Assembly: GCF_901709675.1 (NCBI RefSeq)
Contig: NC_051101.1
Coordinates: forward strand, 1,978,501-2,042,500
Direction of reading: 5' to 3'
Length of the DNA stretch: 64,000 bases
DNA from: Syngnathus acus
Lineage: Eukaryota > Chordata > Actinopteri > Syngnathiformes > Syngnathidae
Shown here: positions 48,740-61,634 of the stretch, piece by piece
Numbering within the stretch: position 1 is the stretch's first letter
How the letters are laid out: each line of letters starts with the position of its first letter
Program-made: the position numbers and the translations under genes
Notes under the pieces: generated by a model
What the model was told of the DNA's origin: nothing
The model's input: only the letters and a program-made list of their open reading frames with translations
Databases searched by the model: none

Positions 48740-50401
48740 CACGAGATCTCAACACACTTCCTCGTCTCACATTGTCAAGCACCTGCACCTCCTTCACAAT
48801 GCTGCACCTTTTATCATGTGCTGGAAAAAAAAGCTCGGGCCACTGCTTCAAAGTCAGGAAGACTTGAAAGCTCGGATTTGAGCATGCAGAAACAGTGGCA
48901 CGTGTGCACGGTGCCGAGTGTGGTTGTCTTTGAGGACAGCATGTGTTGTGTGCCGCATCAGCGCCGCCTGACAGGTGGAGGCCATTTGGAATCAAGACTT
49001 AACCCCCCCACATAAACACACACACGCCAGCTGCGGGACATCGGTGCAAGCGGCATGTTGCCAACACCTGCTTTCAGCCCAAACGCGGCATTAAGATAAA
49101 AAAAAAAAAGGTATTCGCCTTTTTGAAGATGATGTATTACAAAGTGACTCCTAGCTAGCCGTCTGACTTTGTCACGACGCAAGGCCATCTGAAATCATCG
49201 CTGTTGTTTCGGCGTTTTTATTAACTTGCCATAAAAACAACACAACTGTGAAAGTGGTTTTCATTGCAGCGACGCCATTTTTCTTCAACAATGCATCACA
49301 TCTGTTAGCTTAGCCACTGATTTAATTCATTAATTCATTCAACTGTATCCAAGTTTTGTTGACAAGGACGTAGGAGCCAGTAATTCAGACTCAGAGCTTG
49401 TACAAAAACGTCATCTGTGGTGAGGAAAATTATCTCAGTTAGGGAAATGATCTCAGTTAATCCCGCACCTGATTCAGGAGTGGCATTTGAAGACGAGGAA
49501 GGCTGGGAAAACTTTCCAAAGGTACACCTCGTCCCAAATGCATGGGATGCCACAGGGCACCGAGCTTTGGCTTGATGAAAAGTCTGTCCATGTGTGTGTG
49601 TGTGACCTCCTCTGATAGCGGTTCTATTTTGGAGGGACTTGAGCAGCAGAGGCATTTCTTCGCTATCTGCTGTTCACTGCCTGGGGGAGGCGTGAGGCAT
49701 GTCTGCATCCATTCCACACACAGCTTGTTCGAGCCGAGAATAAAAACGGCGTAAGCCAAACACTCGGACACGCCTGTGCGCTTTTCCAAGTGGAACTAGT
49801 TCACGTGCAGCCTGCGCAGACAAGCACAAGCAAACACAAATACATTGAGTGGCGGATTCCGCACATTTCTCCCAAACACTGAAGGACGTGTTTATCCGTC
49901 TTGGCGACAAATTACAGGGTGACGGCTAAAGGATGGTCCTGCACAGTCAGGTTCAGGTGCAACAAAACAGCTGGTGGCCACCTCAAACAAGGGAGCGGGC
50001 AGACACACCAGCAGAGGTCAAGGCCTGAGAAAGATTGTTTCCGAGTAATATGAGCTGAAAAATGGATTCGTGTTGATGGGTGAAATCTATTTCTCTCTTC
50101 TGAGGGATGAAAATCTTGAAGGTCTGGGTCAAATTGAAACAGTGCACAAATGTTATATCTTTTAGCAGCAATGAGCGCTTCACGTTTTATTTCACACTGA
50201 AACATCCCCGAGGCAGCAACAATAAAAGCACTGCGCGTGAGTAATACCAAGAGATTGCGCGAGCCATTTCATTGAAGTGCTTTGATTGTCACAAAAGGAA
50301 ATTGCGCATTTTAAATGAAAAAAAGACGGTTTCAGTTTGTATCTAGATATTCGGTCCTCTGGCGCTCTCTGGCGGGGAGTTGCAAGCACACGGTATTGAC
50401 C
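46381..50401. other. Intergenic stretch with no supported gene
   Basis: It holds a CA array at 48660-48738 and a poly(G) run near 46824. No exon or transposon end could be supported. Confidence 0.5.
48660..48738. repeat. (CA)n microsatellite
   Basis: CA with GCACACA and TACACA interruptions. Confidence 0.96.
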
Positions 50402-50748
50402 TTTTAATTCAGTGGTCCCCAACCTTTTTTCCGCCATGGACCGGTTACGTGTCAGAAATATTTTCGCGGACCGGCCTTTATATAAATAAATAATACATTT
50501 ATATAAATAAACAATACATTTATAATAAATATATAAATACGATGAAATAAAATGATACGACTGGCAGAAAAACAAGTATAAACGACATGAAAATAAAACT
50601 CATCATTAAGTTGAATTAGTGGGAGCACTGAGCTTGTTTCTCAGAAACGAGCCGGTCCCATCTAGGCGTAATCGGAGACGATGACAACCGAAGTGGTTAA
50701 GATTTGTCTTTTAATACATAATGCTTGGTCTCCATGTGCCGAAGCAGT

Positions 50749-50815
50749 TTTGAAGTCAAGTCAAGTTTATTTGTATAGCCCTAATTCACAAGCAGTCTCA
50801 AAGGGCTTCACATAG
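50749..50815. repeat. Common teleost interspersed repeat tail inside the hAT block
   Basis: The segment GTCAAGTTTATTTGTATAGC, then CTCAAAGGGCTTCACATAG, matches a sequence widely seen at fish retroposon ends. Recognition is from memory; the family is not assigned. Confidence 0.4.
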
Positions 50816-50853
50816 ACAAAAATTTACAATTATTCTCAAAGCATCCCCTGATC

Positions 50854-51210
50854 TTAAGCTCCCAAAGGCTTCATTGCCTTGTTAGCTAGCCTGTCGCCGC
50901 ATATTATGCCGAGTGGGCTTGGCGCGTCAGAGTCACCTGTGGCGATAAATCCATATTTCAAGCAGGAATCCAGAAATGTTCTTTTAAATGCAGCTTTCTT
51001 TTTCTTAGAAGTCGTAGCCTCTTCTTCTTCAGTCTCCTCATTGTGCTTTTTTCCCCTTTCCGAATAAGCTTTCCAAACATCTGTTTCTTGCTCATATTTG
51101 CTTGCTTCACGGGCTCGACTGAGGTGACATGTCACGTGACCGAGACGAGCGTCTTGACTTGAACCGACGGATGTAACTGGGAAAGAATCGCCAAATTTGT
51201 TAGTTTTCAT
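50854..51210 (-). pseudogene. hAT transposase N-terminal fragment (SCAND3/ZBED-like)
   Basis: This 118-codon minus-strand frame begins within the duplicated segment and passes a basic region TTSKKKKAAFKRTFLDS. It then reads CLKYGFIATGDSDAPSPLG and IICGDRLANKAMKP, the start of a BED-like zinc finger (the second Cys pair region) seen in hAT-derived proteins. The frame stops right after this motif, so the zinc finger His pair, the RNase H-like catalytic region and the dimerisation domain are absent. It is a remnant and not expected to be functional. Confidence 0.68.
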
Positions 51211-51392
51211 AATAAATTTTTACTCATTTTTGCTAGCTTTGCGGGCTCGACTAGGGAAACATGTCACGTGACCGGGACGAGCGTCTTGACCCGAATTGAT
51301 CGTCGATATAAAAAAAGGGGTTTTTTTTCTGTGCGGCTTGGCGGCCCGGTACCAAGTGACCCACGGACCGGTACCGGTGTCCCGTTTTAATT

Positions 51393-52924
51393 GGTCAGTT
51401 ATCTCAACCGTTTTAGCCCCCGTCCCCCCAAGTAACACAGTGACGACCAAAATTAAGATATAGTGTGAACTGTTTATCATTAGCATACCCTTGAATACTG
51501 CATACAGTATTAAAACAGTGCTCTTGGAAACAGTTGAGCCAATCTTCCATGCACATGTAGACCTTCACTTACCTAAATTGAGCATGCGGCAAAGTCAAGC
51601 CCGCAATCAACTTTTATATTATTCTAATTTTGGTCAATGAAATAATAAACTCTCTAGCCTCAAAGACGCCATAATAAAGATCTCAACCCAAGTGTGATGC
51701 TGCTCAATACTACTCTGGCTACCGCTGCAGTACTTTTTGTGTTCTACAGATGGCAGCCAAGTCGCAAAGCATAAGTCGAGGAAAAAAAAAAAGCACTGGT
51801 CAGTAAAATGCCTCTCGTGGCATCATTCTGACAGATTGACTTCCAAGGAGGTTGATACATCTTGTTTCAAAATTAGGGGACACTGCAATTAGTGTTTGTC
51901 TCAATTTGCATCATGTTCTGCCCGGGAGCGAGGCAGATCTCATGTAGTTTGCAAACAATGGGCAATAAGGAAAGTCATCTAGGCAACAAAGGTTTAAACA
52001 GCATCAATGTCTACTTGGAAAAAAAGGCACACGACAGTTTAATTTCTCAAAAAGATTTATTTAAACAGTTTTCTTGTTTGCGGCTGCAACCTGAAGGGAA
52101 GAGAAACAAAGCGTCAAGTGTCTTTCGCAGCAACGCCAGCAATTGCAAATGCATCCAATTTGGGGGGCCTGAATGGAGCAAATTATGCCACCCAGCTCTT
52201 TTATGTTCCATTCATCTCACTCGATGAGCGAGCACGAGAACGCATTCCAAACAGAACAATGCTGTGGGACCCTGAGTGCTCGCTACTAAAAGCAGCGTCG
52301 AGTGTGATGACGAGTGAAAAGGCATTGGGCGACATGATACACGTGTGGGTGGCGGGGTTCTGATTTACAAGGGGCCCTGCAACACGCTTCCTGCCAATTT
52401 GTGCGGAGGCGGGGTGTGCTCGTCTGCTCATTAGCATGGGTAAACAAGGCGAAGGCGCCATACGGACATCCTGTCAAGCATGAAATCCCCTCCTAATGTT
52501 TACCCCTTTTACCCTTGGATTACTACAGCGGCACTTGGACCCCCTTTCTTGACAAGGCCCGAGAGCGAGGCGCTTCGGGGAATCAAGAAGTCTTAGACAC
52601 AACTCACTCGGCTGACAGGTAACATTTGCTCAAGGACAAGTGCTCTAATAAACGAGTTACATGGCATGGAAAATGAGATTCCTCAGACGCTTAGACAAAA
52701 TTGAGCGCGACGTATTTCCAAACACAAGCTAGGCTAAACAATCAATTGCGGCAAACAAAAACGGCACAAATCTGCATCAGCAATCGATTGCACTTGTGGC
52801 ATCTTTAAAGCGGCCGCACTTATAAATGAAGACGTTGCTTTTGAAGCATTTTGAGAAAATAACCTTGCAGTAACCTCGGCCGGGTTTAGACGTGCCAAAT
52901 GGTGCAATCAACGAATGCAGAGGC
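51393..52924. other. Intergenic; likely rps19 3' flank
   Basis: No further coding exon was found. A clear minus-strand polyadenylation signal close behind the rps19 stop was not seen; the nearest TTTATT on the plus strand is near 52054. Confidence 0.45.
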
Positions 52925-54255
<1,331 letters not shown>

Positions 54256-54883
54256 CTAATGTTATTAAAATAAAAAAAATACGAGAGGGGGCATTTTGCT
54301 CGGAAACTTGGGTGCAAACGTATAGGTATGTTTGACAGTCTATTAGACACAGGTAACACTGACATGAGGGCGCGTGTGCTCATTTTCCACGCTTCACTCA
54401 ATCTACGTGTAGTTCCTTACAATAAAAAAGTGCCAGCATAAATATCAAAGGTAAACGTGCGTGTTTGCTTCATGCACGGTACCGGCATTAGCATCACATG
54501 TAGCTTGCTAGGATGGTGCGCCCCCACATTATTCTTTACCACGCCGCGAAAAAGACCGCTTCAGCTGATAGGCACTACTCAAACTGACCTTACCAAATAG
54601 ACATAATGAAAACAGCAGGCGCGGACGAGGCCAAAGTAAACTGGAGACGAGCTAGCAGGCCACAACGAGGCGGCACGGGAGCAGCCATTATTAGCATAGC
54701 CACGGAGGAGACGATGCGCATAGCACAGCCGACTAAGCGAACGCTTCAATTTATTCACGCTCTTATCATACACCGAGGCTCAATTTGAGGTAATTAGTTA
54801 CGTCCCAAGACTTGCGTTTCACACGGCGTTAAAATGGACAAAAATAAAGGTAATAAAATAAGTAACACAGAGCACGCATGTAC

Positions 54884-54911
54884 CTTGCTTGTGGACAGCG
54901 AAGGGAAGAGG
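54884..54911 (-). promoter_or_regulatory. rps19: rps19 non-coding exon 1 with 5' TOP tract
   Basis: On the minus strand the sequence CCTCTTCCCTTCGCTGTCCA starts at 54911 and ends CAAGCAAG before a GT donor at 54883. Ribosomal-protein mRNAs start at a C within a pyrimidine tract (5' TOP), which couples translation to mTOR signalling. The tract, its position ~650 bp upstream of the ATG exon and the donor together support this as exon 1. Confidence 0.75.
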
Positions 54912-54956
54912 CTGCGACGGGGTTTCCCACGCGTGTTATCAGGGGCAACTCTCGCT

Positions 54957-54985
54957 GAGTATCGCGAGAATACGTTGACGTTCGT
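54957..54985 (-). promoter_or_regulatory. rps19: rps19 core promoter motif (TCTCGCGA)
   Basis: About 50 bp upstream of the TOP start the minus strand reads TATTCTCGCGATACTC, containing TCTCGCGA. This palindromic motif is frequent in TATA-less housekeeping promoters, including ribosomal-protein genes. A TGACG element (CGTTGACGTTCG) lies next to it. No TATA box is seen. Confidence 0.5.
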
Positions 54986-56277
54986 TTACTAAAAAATGTT
55001 CAAACAAAAAAATATATATAAAAAAAAGTATAAAATTGCCGCACATTTACAAATATGGTCTGGGAAAAATGAAGACATGGGAAGGATGATACATTTTTTG
55101 TGCCTCATAAAAAAAGCTTATTTTTATTTTAAAATAACATTTCGATTTTTTTTTAAATGTCGCTAATTCGTAATGAATATTATAATTAAATTTACAAGGA
55201 AATTATTCAAGATAAAAAGGAAAAAATATTTTAAATGTATGTGAAATCTTAAACTTCTGCACCCTGCACCAAATCTTTTCAGTCATCAAATGTAGATGAA
55301 GGCTCATGTCAAAAGGGCGTCCCGCTGCGATCGATGGGCATAAATTTAAATTCAGAATAAATTGCGACCACATCCCCTCCACTTCCAGTCGAAAAATTAA
55401 TTTTCGGGGGCATCCAAATTGTTCGCTATTGCTGCCTGGGGCCTGCCTTCAGCCATTCAAGTGGAGAATGATTTAGAAATAAATTTCTTTGCATGGGTGA
55501 ATAGTCAAAGCCGGAATCGGTCAGTCCTCCAGCCCATTAAAACCAATCTGCATATTCAAACAAAAACAACAGAGTAACGGTTTGAGCACAAAACTCCCTT
55601 CTCGACTCATGTTCGTGTTCTCGTCTGCCGGCTTTGGTGCTCGCTTGTCGGTTTCTAATTTCTTGCCTTCGCGTCGTTACATGTAATTGTATTATTGAAC
55701 GAGTTGTCTCAGATCACACGGAATCGTGCGGATGATGTCAAGCCAAAGCCCAAGGGTGGCCACCATCCTTCCGGGAGAGGCCTATTTCATTTGGTGCGCC
55801 TGTCTCACGCTCATTTACAACAACAGCCTTCATCATCTTTATCAGCTCCAAGTCAGATGCACTTCCAAAAGCACTCGGCGTGGTGATAACAGTTAGCTTC
55901 CACTTTGTGTGCTGTGCGAGCGTCTCATTTACATATTTCACCGGCTGGCAGAGGTGGCGGCGTTGCCCTTTGCACATCTCGGACAGAAAGGGCGGCCATG
56001 ATACAACATTTACACAATTGATATGTTTGCACAGAAAGGTGAGAGAGATATGAGGCGGCGTGAGGTTTATAAATCAGCTTTAGTCTGTCACACAGTTAGA
56101 GGTGTCAGTGAGGGGGGGACGAAACAGCCGTGAAAGGGACACGTCTGTTTAAGTTAACCGCCACTTGTCGCCCGCCGCAACAGGTAACGTACACCTTTTC
56201 CATTTTGGTGCCCGGAGCAGCCACAAGTCAGCTGATCTTAATATATACATCAAGCCAGCCGATCACACACACACACA

Positions 56278-56309
<32 letters not shown>

Positions 56310-56811
56310 TGCACACGCACGGACGCACGCACGGTTGATTTCATGAGACAAGTGCACGTTGAACGGTTCGAGGAGCTAATTTGATGAGCGTTATTAAGGG
56401 AGAGTGACTGGCAACGCCAAACGCGGACTGAAGGTCAAGTCATGAGAATGGACAGGTGGCATATCGGCAAGCCGACATTGGGGGATGGTGTGAGGCTGCT
56501 GCTTCATTATGTGCGAGAATTAGCTGCCAATCATCCAATACAATTTACGGGTCGGAGGGAGTGCACTAGAGTGTTAGCAATGCTAATGCTAATACTAATG
56601 TCATTTGCACAATTGGGCGACCTGGTGTCTGTGTGATGGGAAAAATGAACGAGTGGCCACATGTGGCGCGTTTGCATGGACCTCACATCCACTTGTCTGA
56701 CCTTTTCGCTGGCCTCGTTTCCAGCTCTCCGCGAGGAGCATTCAAAATATCTCTGCCAGTTTGCCTGCCCCCAGCCAGACCTCTTGAAATGTTTTTCCTG
56801 TTCCCCCGCAG
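54986..56811. other. Intergenic region between divergent rps19 and receptor genes
   Basis: AT-rich DNA follows the rps19 promoter, then a low-repeat stretch at about 55340-55570 with TAATTTTCGGGGGC and TGCATATTC motifs. A CA array lies at 56262-56333. An upstream non-coding exon of the receptor could lie here but was not identified. Confidence 0.45.
56262..56333. repeat. (CA)n microsatellite with CGCACGCA units
   Basis: CA and ACGC repeats about 0.5 kb upstream of the receptor start. Confidence 0.93.
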
Positions 56812-56813
56812 GT

Positions 56814-58470
56814 ATGGAATTTTTGTGGCTGTACTCGTTTTGCCAGTGCATGGTGTCATTGAGCACCATTGTTGCGAGCGTGAGGCTATGCATGGCGCTG
56901 GGCGGGAGCCGGGGTGCCGGACCCTGGAGCGGAAGCGTGGCTCGCTGCCTCGGCCTGTGCTTGGGCTGGGTGGGCGCCATTGGGGGCGCGCTGGAGATCC
57001 CTGTCATTGTCTTCCTCAACTTGAGGACCCCGCAGTGCTTGTACACTTGCATCACCCTGGTGTGCTGCCCCCTGCTGGTGAGGCAGTTCACTGTGTGCCT
57101 GCTGTTGCTGCTCACGCTGGACTGCCACCTGCAGCATCGCTGGCACGGCAGGTGAGTCCTTTGCAAACGGCACCTGCTAATCAATTTACCCACAAACGTT
57201 CATTAAGCGATAAACGCTGCCCATTACCGCCTTTGTGGACGGGCAAAAACGGAGCGTTTGGGAGGCTGCAGTCGACAAACACTCCCTCAAGCTGCTCTCT
57301 GCAGTAAACGGAGAAAATCGATATAAAAGTGAAAGATAAAGGGCTGTAAACATGCCAGAATGCGTCATGCGGGACCTCGTTACATCAAAACAGACTGCTC
57401 AGCACGAATGAGACTTTTTTTTTTTTGCTTGACTGGCAAGCTGAGAAGAAAGGTAAGTCAATATGAAAAGACAGCAAAGAGCTTTGATTGACAGCAACAT
57501 GCGTTTTTAATCGACAACTGTTCTTTTTCGATTATTGTGTCAAATGGAATTCCTTGAATAAGTTTGGAGATGCGTTTGTGATTGTTTGGTGTTTGACTAC
57601 CGAAAGCAGATCTTGTGTCTGAGGTCTCGGTTGGTCTGCAGACGATACGTATGGATTGATGTGCGTTTCAGGTACTCGGCTCTGGTGACCCGTCAGCGCG
57701 CCTTGTGCGTGGCGCTTCTGTGCTGGATGGCTTCTGTCCTGACATCGTTCGGCCAGTTCATTGGCTCCGAGGTCCTCGACGGGTGGGGCAGGAAGGGCCA
57801 AGATCAGCACACGGCCAGTCTCGGTTCGGACGGCAACCGAACCACGCCGCCGCCCGCTCTCTCTAAATACGCCCAGCAGCGGATGGTCATCGGGAAGCAC
57901 CTTCCGTACGGAGGCTTTCTGTCCAAGTTTTACGTGGAGGACTTGCGTAATTTCACCTATGCCGAGATTCACAGCAGCCACTGGGGTGTTTGCGCCCCTG
58001 ACACCATCCTCAGCCCCCAGTTCTTGGTCTATGTCCACGGAACGGCCGTGTTCACGCTACCCTTGCTTCTCCTGTTGTTTCTTTATGTCGATCTTCAATG
58101 CAAAAACGTCAAGCAGTCGGAAGCCTCGTTGAGGGCGCGCCGTCTGGCTCTGTCCGTCTCCTTCTTAGTTGTGCTCTGCCTGCCGCTCCAAATCGTCCAC
58201 GCTGTCTTGCTCTTCACCCCTGGCGCTGCCGTGCCCCCCTGGCTTCACGCCATGGCTGTTTTCTTCTTCCAGCTGTATGGCCTGGTGCCCCAGGTTCTCT
58301 TCACTCCCCCCGAGAAACGAGAGGGTGAGCAGGGTGCAACCTTTGCCCTCTCTGCTCCTCCACCGCCCACAGGGAAGACGGTTCAGAAGGCCTTGTGTGA
58401 AGCAGCACGCGCCGCTTCATGGGTCTCGGCTAAAAACTCCCTGAAAGCTAAAGTCTGCCCTGAGGTCTGA
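56814..58470 (+). CDS. Seven-helix receptor, adenosine-receptor-like but highly degenerate
   Basis: Two exons: 56814-57151 (donor CAG/GTGAGT) and 57672-58470 (acceptor TTTCAG). The split codon is Arg in HGRYSA, and the product is 378 residues. The first exon begins after an acceptor-like TTCCCCCGCAG, so a non-coding exon probably lies upstream. Seven hydrophobic segments are visible: near residues 2-27, 40-62, 75-103, 122-142, 213-236, 255-280 and 287-305. Adenosine-receptor-like features are the CLYTCITLV start of helix 3, RYSALVTRQRA in loop 2, LCWMASVLTSFGQFIG in helix 4, the loop cysteine in HWGVCAPD, and CLPLQIVHAVLLF in helix 6. Most class A hallmarks are altered: DRY is DCH, the helix 6 Trp is Cys, NPxxY reads VPQVL, and no GN pair or helix 2 Asp is seen. 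G-protein coupling is therefore doubtful. I do not recognise a named orthologue. Confidence 0.8.
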
Positions 58471-58967
58471 CATCCAAAGCATCTTCAATAATGCCCTTGA
58501 GACAAAGTTTGCCCAGAACTCTGAAATCTAGAGGCTCCTTCGTCCATTTGAATATTGGATTATCCTCATGGTGGAAACATCTTGTAATTGGCCAGTTTTT
58601 TTTTCTCAATGTAAACATGTGTCTATAATGTCGCATCATCACCAGATTGCTGAAACAGTCCCCTCTTTGCAACTTCATTGACTTTGAAGGCTCACAAAGA
58701 GTAAACAAAGCAATACGCTATTAGTTTGTGTGTTTGTTTTTTTTAGCTATTCATTAACCTCGTGCACAGATGCTCAGAGTAGCTTGCAACTGAAAAGGCC
58801 ACTTCATTATCGTCGCCCACGCCAAATGTCAGCTCGAAAATTAATCCTCCCGATGATGCCGGCAATCACAGATGTCACTTTTGCTGTCGCAGCCCATCCT
58901 GGGGTTTTCCTCCCCTCTATTTTCCCCCCACGGCTCGTTTCAAGTTTCTGCCAAGACAGCCAGCCGT

Positions 58968-58973
58968 AATAAA
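58968..58973 (+). terminator. Possible polyadenylation signal of the receptor gene
   Basis: AATAAA lies about 500 bp downstream of the receptor stop codon on the plus strand. It is the first canonical hexamer I found after the stop. Usage is not shown. Confidence 0.35.
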
Positions 58974-60557
58974 CATATGAGTGATGGCGTTTAATTAAAC
59001 ATTGGCTAATAACACTTTGGTCCAGCGAGGACGTCACCACATTACAAAGGAGGGGAACATAATTAACCTGCTTTTGACACAATCTTGGTGGTTGTTTTGA
59101 TTACACTTGTAAATACAAAGCGTCGCTTTCTTGTCATGAAAAAAGCAAGACGGCCTGGCTCCCACTAATTGCATTGTTCATCTCCAACCGCCATTGATGT
59201 GCAACAGAATATTATTCTCATCTTGACTTGTGCTGCTTGAAATGTTTTTTTTCCTCCCCTTGTCACGTTGATCTTCTGTGTCGATCTTATTAAATTCGAT
59301 TGTTTTTCTTTTGTATTGTGCATTTATTTTCAGTGTCACATTTCCACAGTGGAGTGAAAATGGAATTTGTTTCATCTTTTTCATTCTCAGAGTCACACTG
59401 AGTACGACGTGAAAAGAAATGTTAGCACAGAGGCGTCATTTCAGACAGCAGAAATGAACAAAATAACTTTAATCAAATGAAATTTTTATGTGATTTATTT
59501 ATTTACACCTCTTCAGCCATTACACCCCCGCATGTTTTTCACCCTTCTAAACATTACATCTGTTACACTTACTAATTGTAACTATTAATATGCAAAATGA
59601 ATAAATACCAGCACGGCAAATCCTTGATTATACTTCTGGCAAAAGTTCTTTTACCTCTTCCGTTTAGAAGAAGGCCAACAGTCGCCTCCAGCTCACATTT
59701 GACCCAAATAAGGACGCTACAGCTTTTGGCTGCTTTTACAAGTAATAAGATTTGTGGAAGATGTCATGTCATACTTGATATTTGGTGGTTGATCGTTGGC
59801 GGTAGCTCTCGCTTCAAGTGCACTTTCTCCCCGATCCCCCAAGTCGACTGTTTGGAGCTACCTCTGCGTGGGTGAAAGAGTTTCAAATTATGGATTGTTC
59901 CGGTTTCTCCGTCAATTGTTCCGTCTGCTTTGAAAGCGCTCGGTTTCCTGATTATGCTTCAACACACTCGCGTCGATGACACTAAACAGCCAAGCGTGGC
60001 CCCGGCGCCGTAATCAGACAGCCTGCGCTTTCCACCGCGTCCGACTGGAATGCAAACGCATCAAGACATTGGCCGTGTTTAGCGCAACCCGTACAGATGA
60101 AATACGACGGTCGTAAACATCTGCGCAATCGGGAGCGAAAGAGCCATTCATTGACTTAATGTTGTCGTTATCGTCCGCACTGCGACCTGTTCGCCGGATG
60201 CCATAAACTTTGCTTCCCGTCAGGCTCGTTCACGTCTATCGATTTGACTCGCCGCGGGTCAATCTTGTCTAAAAGCTTGCGCGCGAACGGCCTTTTTGTC
60301 AGAATCCACGAGAATGACGCACGAGGAGGTCCGAACGATCCCTTTTGGATCTAAGTCCCGATTGCAGAAAAGACCACCAGCAAAGCTGCGGTAATTTTGT
60401 GATACAGAACTCACTTTTATTCACACGACTCCTTCTTCTTCCGCCACGCTAACTGATCAGAAGCGTGTCAACGTGATGTTTCCCATCATTCTGGTTTTGT
60501 AAGAGGCGAATGCTAAGCTAACTTGCATCAATGTGCTTGCTTGCTGGCCAGCTAAAT

Positions 60558-60665
60558 TAGGGTGACCAGACGTCCTCTTTTCCCCGGACATGTCTTACTT
60601 TTAAGCCCCAAAAATCTGTCGGGGGGGAATTTAAAAAACTGTCCGGGATTTTGTTCGACTCACAT
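60558..60665. mobile_element. Probable truncated interspersed repeat
   Basis: The sequence GGGTGACCAGACGTCCTCTT, followed by CCCCGGACATGTC and GTCCGGGATTTTGT, resembles a repeat common in vertebrate genomes. Only one end is visible and no matching inverted end was found. The call is from memory. Confidence 0.35.
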
Positions 60666-61578
60666 GTACGGCACATGGTCAATAGAATTGCAACTCCGTT
60701 CCATTTCACTCTATTCCGGCTGCCGGTGTAGACCGATCATTTTGGCAACTTTGTCATCTGTTCTTGACTTTTGGCAGTAGTAGTGATGGAGTTTTTTAAA
60801 GTTGCCAAATGGAAACACAACAGACTTTTGAGGTCTGAAGACAAATGAATGACCAATATTTGTCTTTTGAAAAATCATCCATCACACCAGTCAGTCCTGA
60901 AAGGATTGGCTCCCTTCAAAAAAACATCATGAAGTGCAGAAACGCCCGTCGCGGCCATGCCAAGTCATGCCGCCGGCGTCCGTTACCGTGATTGTCGCGT
61001 CACAATCTTTATGAAAGACCGGCATGAAGGCTCGCCATTGATCCGTCACCCCGGCGACCTCGGGCCGCTTTGAAATGTAGCCCCGCGAGGCAGATGCGTC
61101 GAGTGCTTCTTGACACAATCGGTTATCGATCGCGCGCAGCACAACTTAAATAGCACAGATGTATTTTCAGTTTTTTTCCTCCAAATCTTCTTTTCTTATC
61201 TTTATGATTCATTAGCGGCACTGCGCTTCCATCTGCTTTGTTTACTCGCCGCATTCAAGTAGCTTCAGCGTCTATCTTCAGCCTTCCCCATCGATTTCAT
61301 CACATGGTCCGCCTCGCGTTGTCTTTTCTCGCCGTGGAAAAACAGCACCTGCTAATTCCATCGTATGTGCTAGTAGAATCAACAAACACAGTTGTAAAAA
61401 ACAAGGTTATTTTTTGAGTCTTTTTTTATTTTTATTTTTTTCGTGCTTTGTAGCTTTCCTCTATAAAGAAATAGTTAGCTATATATCAACAATGACACGT
61501 GGACACGAACATAAACAGTGAAAAAGAAGGAGAGGCAACAACCGGGCACAGAAGGAGGAGAGAGGGAGGGAGAGAAGA

Positions 61579-61585
61579 AGGGAGG

Positions 61586-61629
<44 letters not shown>
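61579..61629. repeat. (GA)n microsatellite in a purine-rich block
   Basis: About 24 AG units inside a ~140-bp almost pure purine stretch (about 61525-61665). Confidence 0.95.

Positions 61630-61634
<5 letters not shown>

Larger units (their letters stand above)
50410..51384. mobile_element. hAT (Charlie-like) transposon remnant with 8-bp target duplication
   Basis: The left end reads CAGTGGTCCCCAACC, a common fish hAT terminus. A perfect 8-bp repeat TTTTAATT flanks the block at 50402-50409 and 51385-51392. The right terminus is degenerate, since the expected matching inverted repeat is not visible. Subterminal GGACCGG motifs appear at both ends. A minus-strand frame inside (51210-50854) resembles the N-terminus of hAT-derived SCAND3/ZBED-like transposases. 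A ~80-bp segment containing CATGTCACGTGACCG is present twice (about 51090-51169 and 51222-51302). Confidence 0.77.

Noticed and set aside
56661-56813. An upstream in-frame ATG (56661) that would add 51 residues to the receptor.
   Set aside because: A polypyrimidine tract and CAG lie just before the ATG at 56814, and the hydrophobic first helix starts right after that ATG, so the upstream part is probably intron.
56531-57193. A 220-codon minus-strand frame opposite the receptor's first exon.
   Set aside because: Antisense shadow; no domain and no splice logic, whereas the plus strand shows receptor helices and proper junctions.
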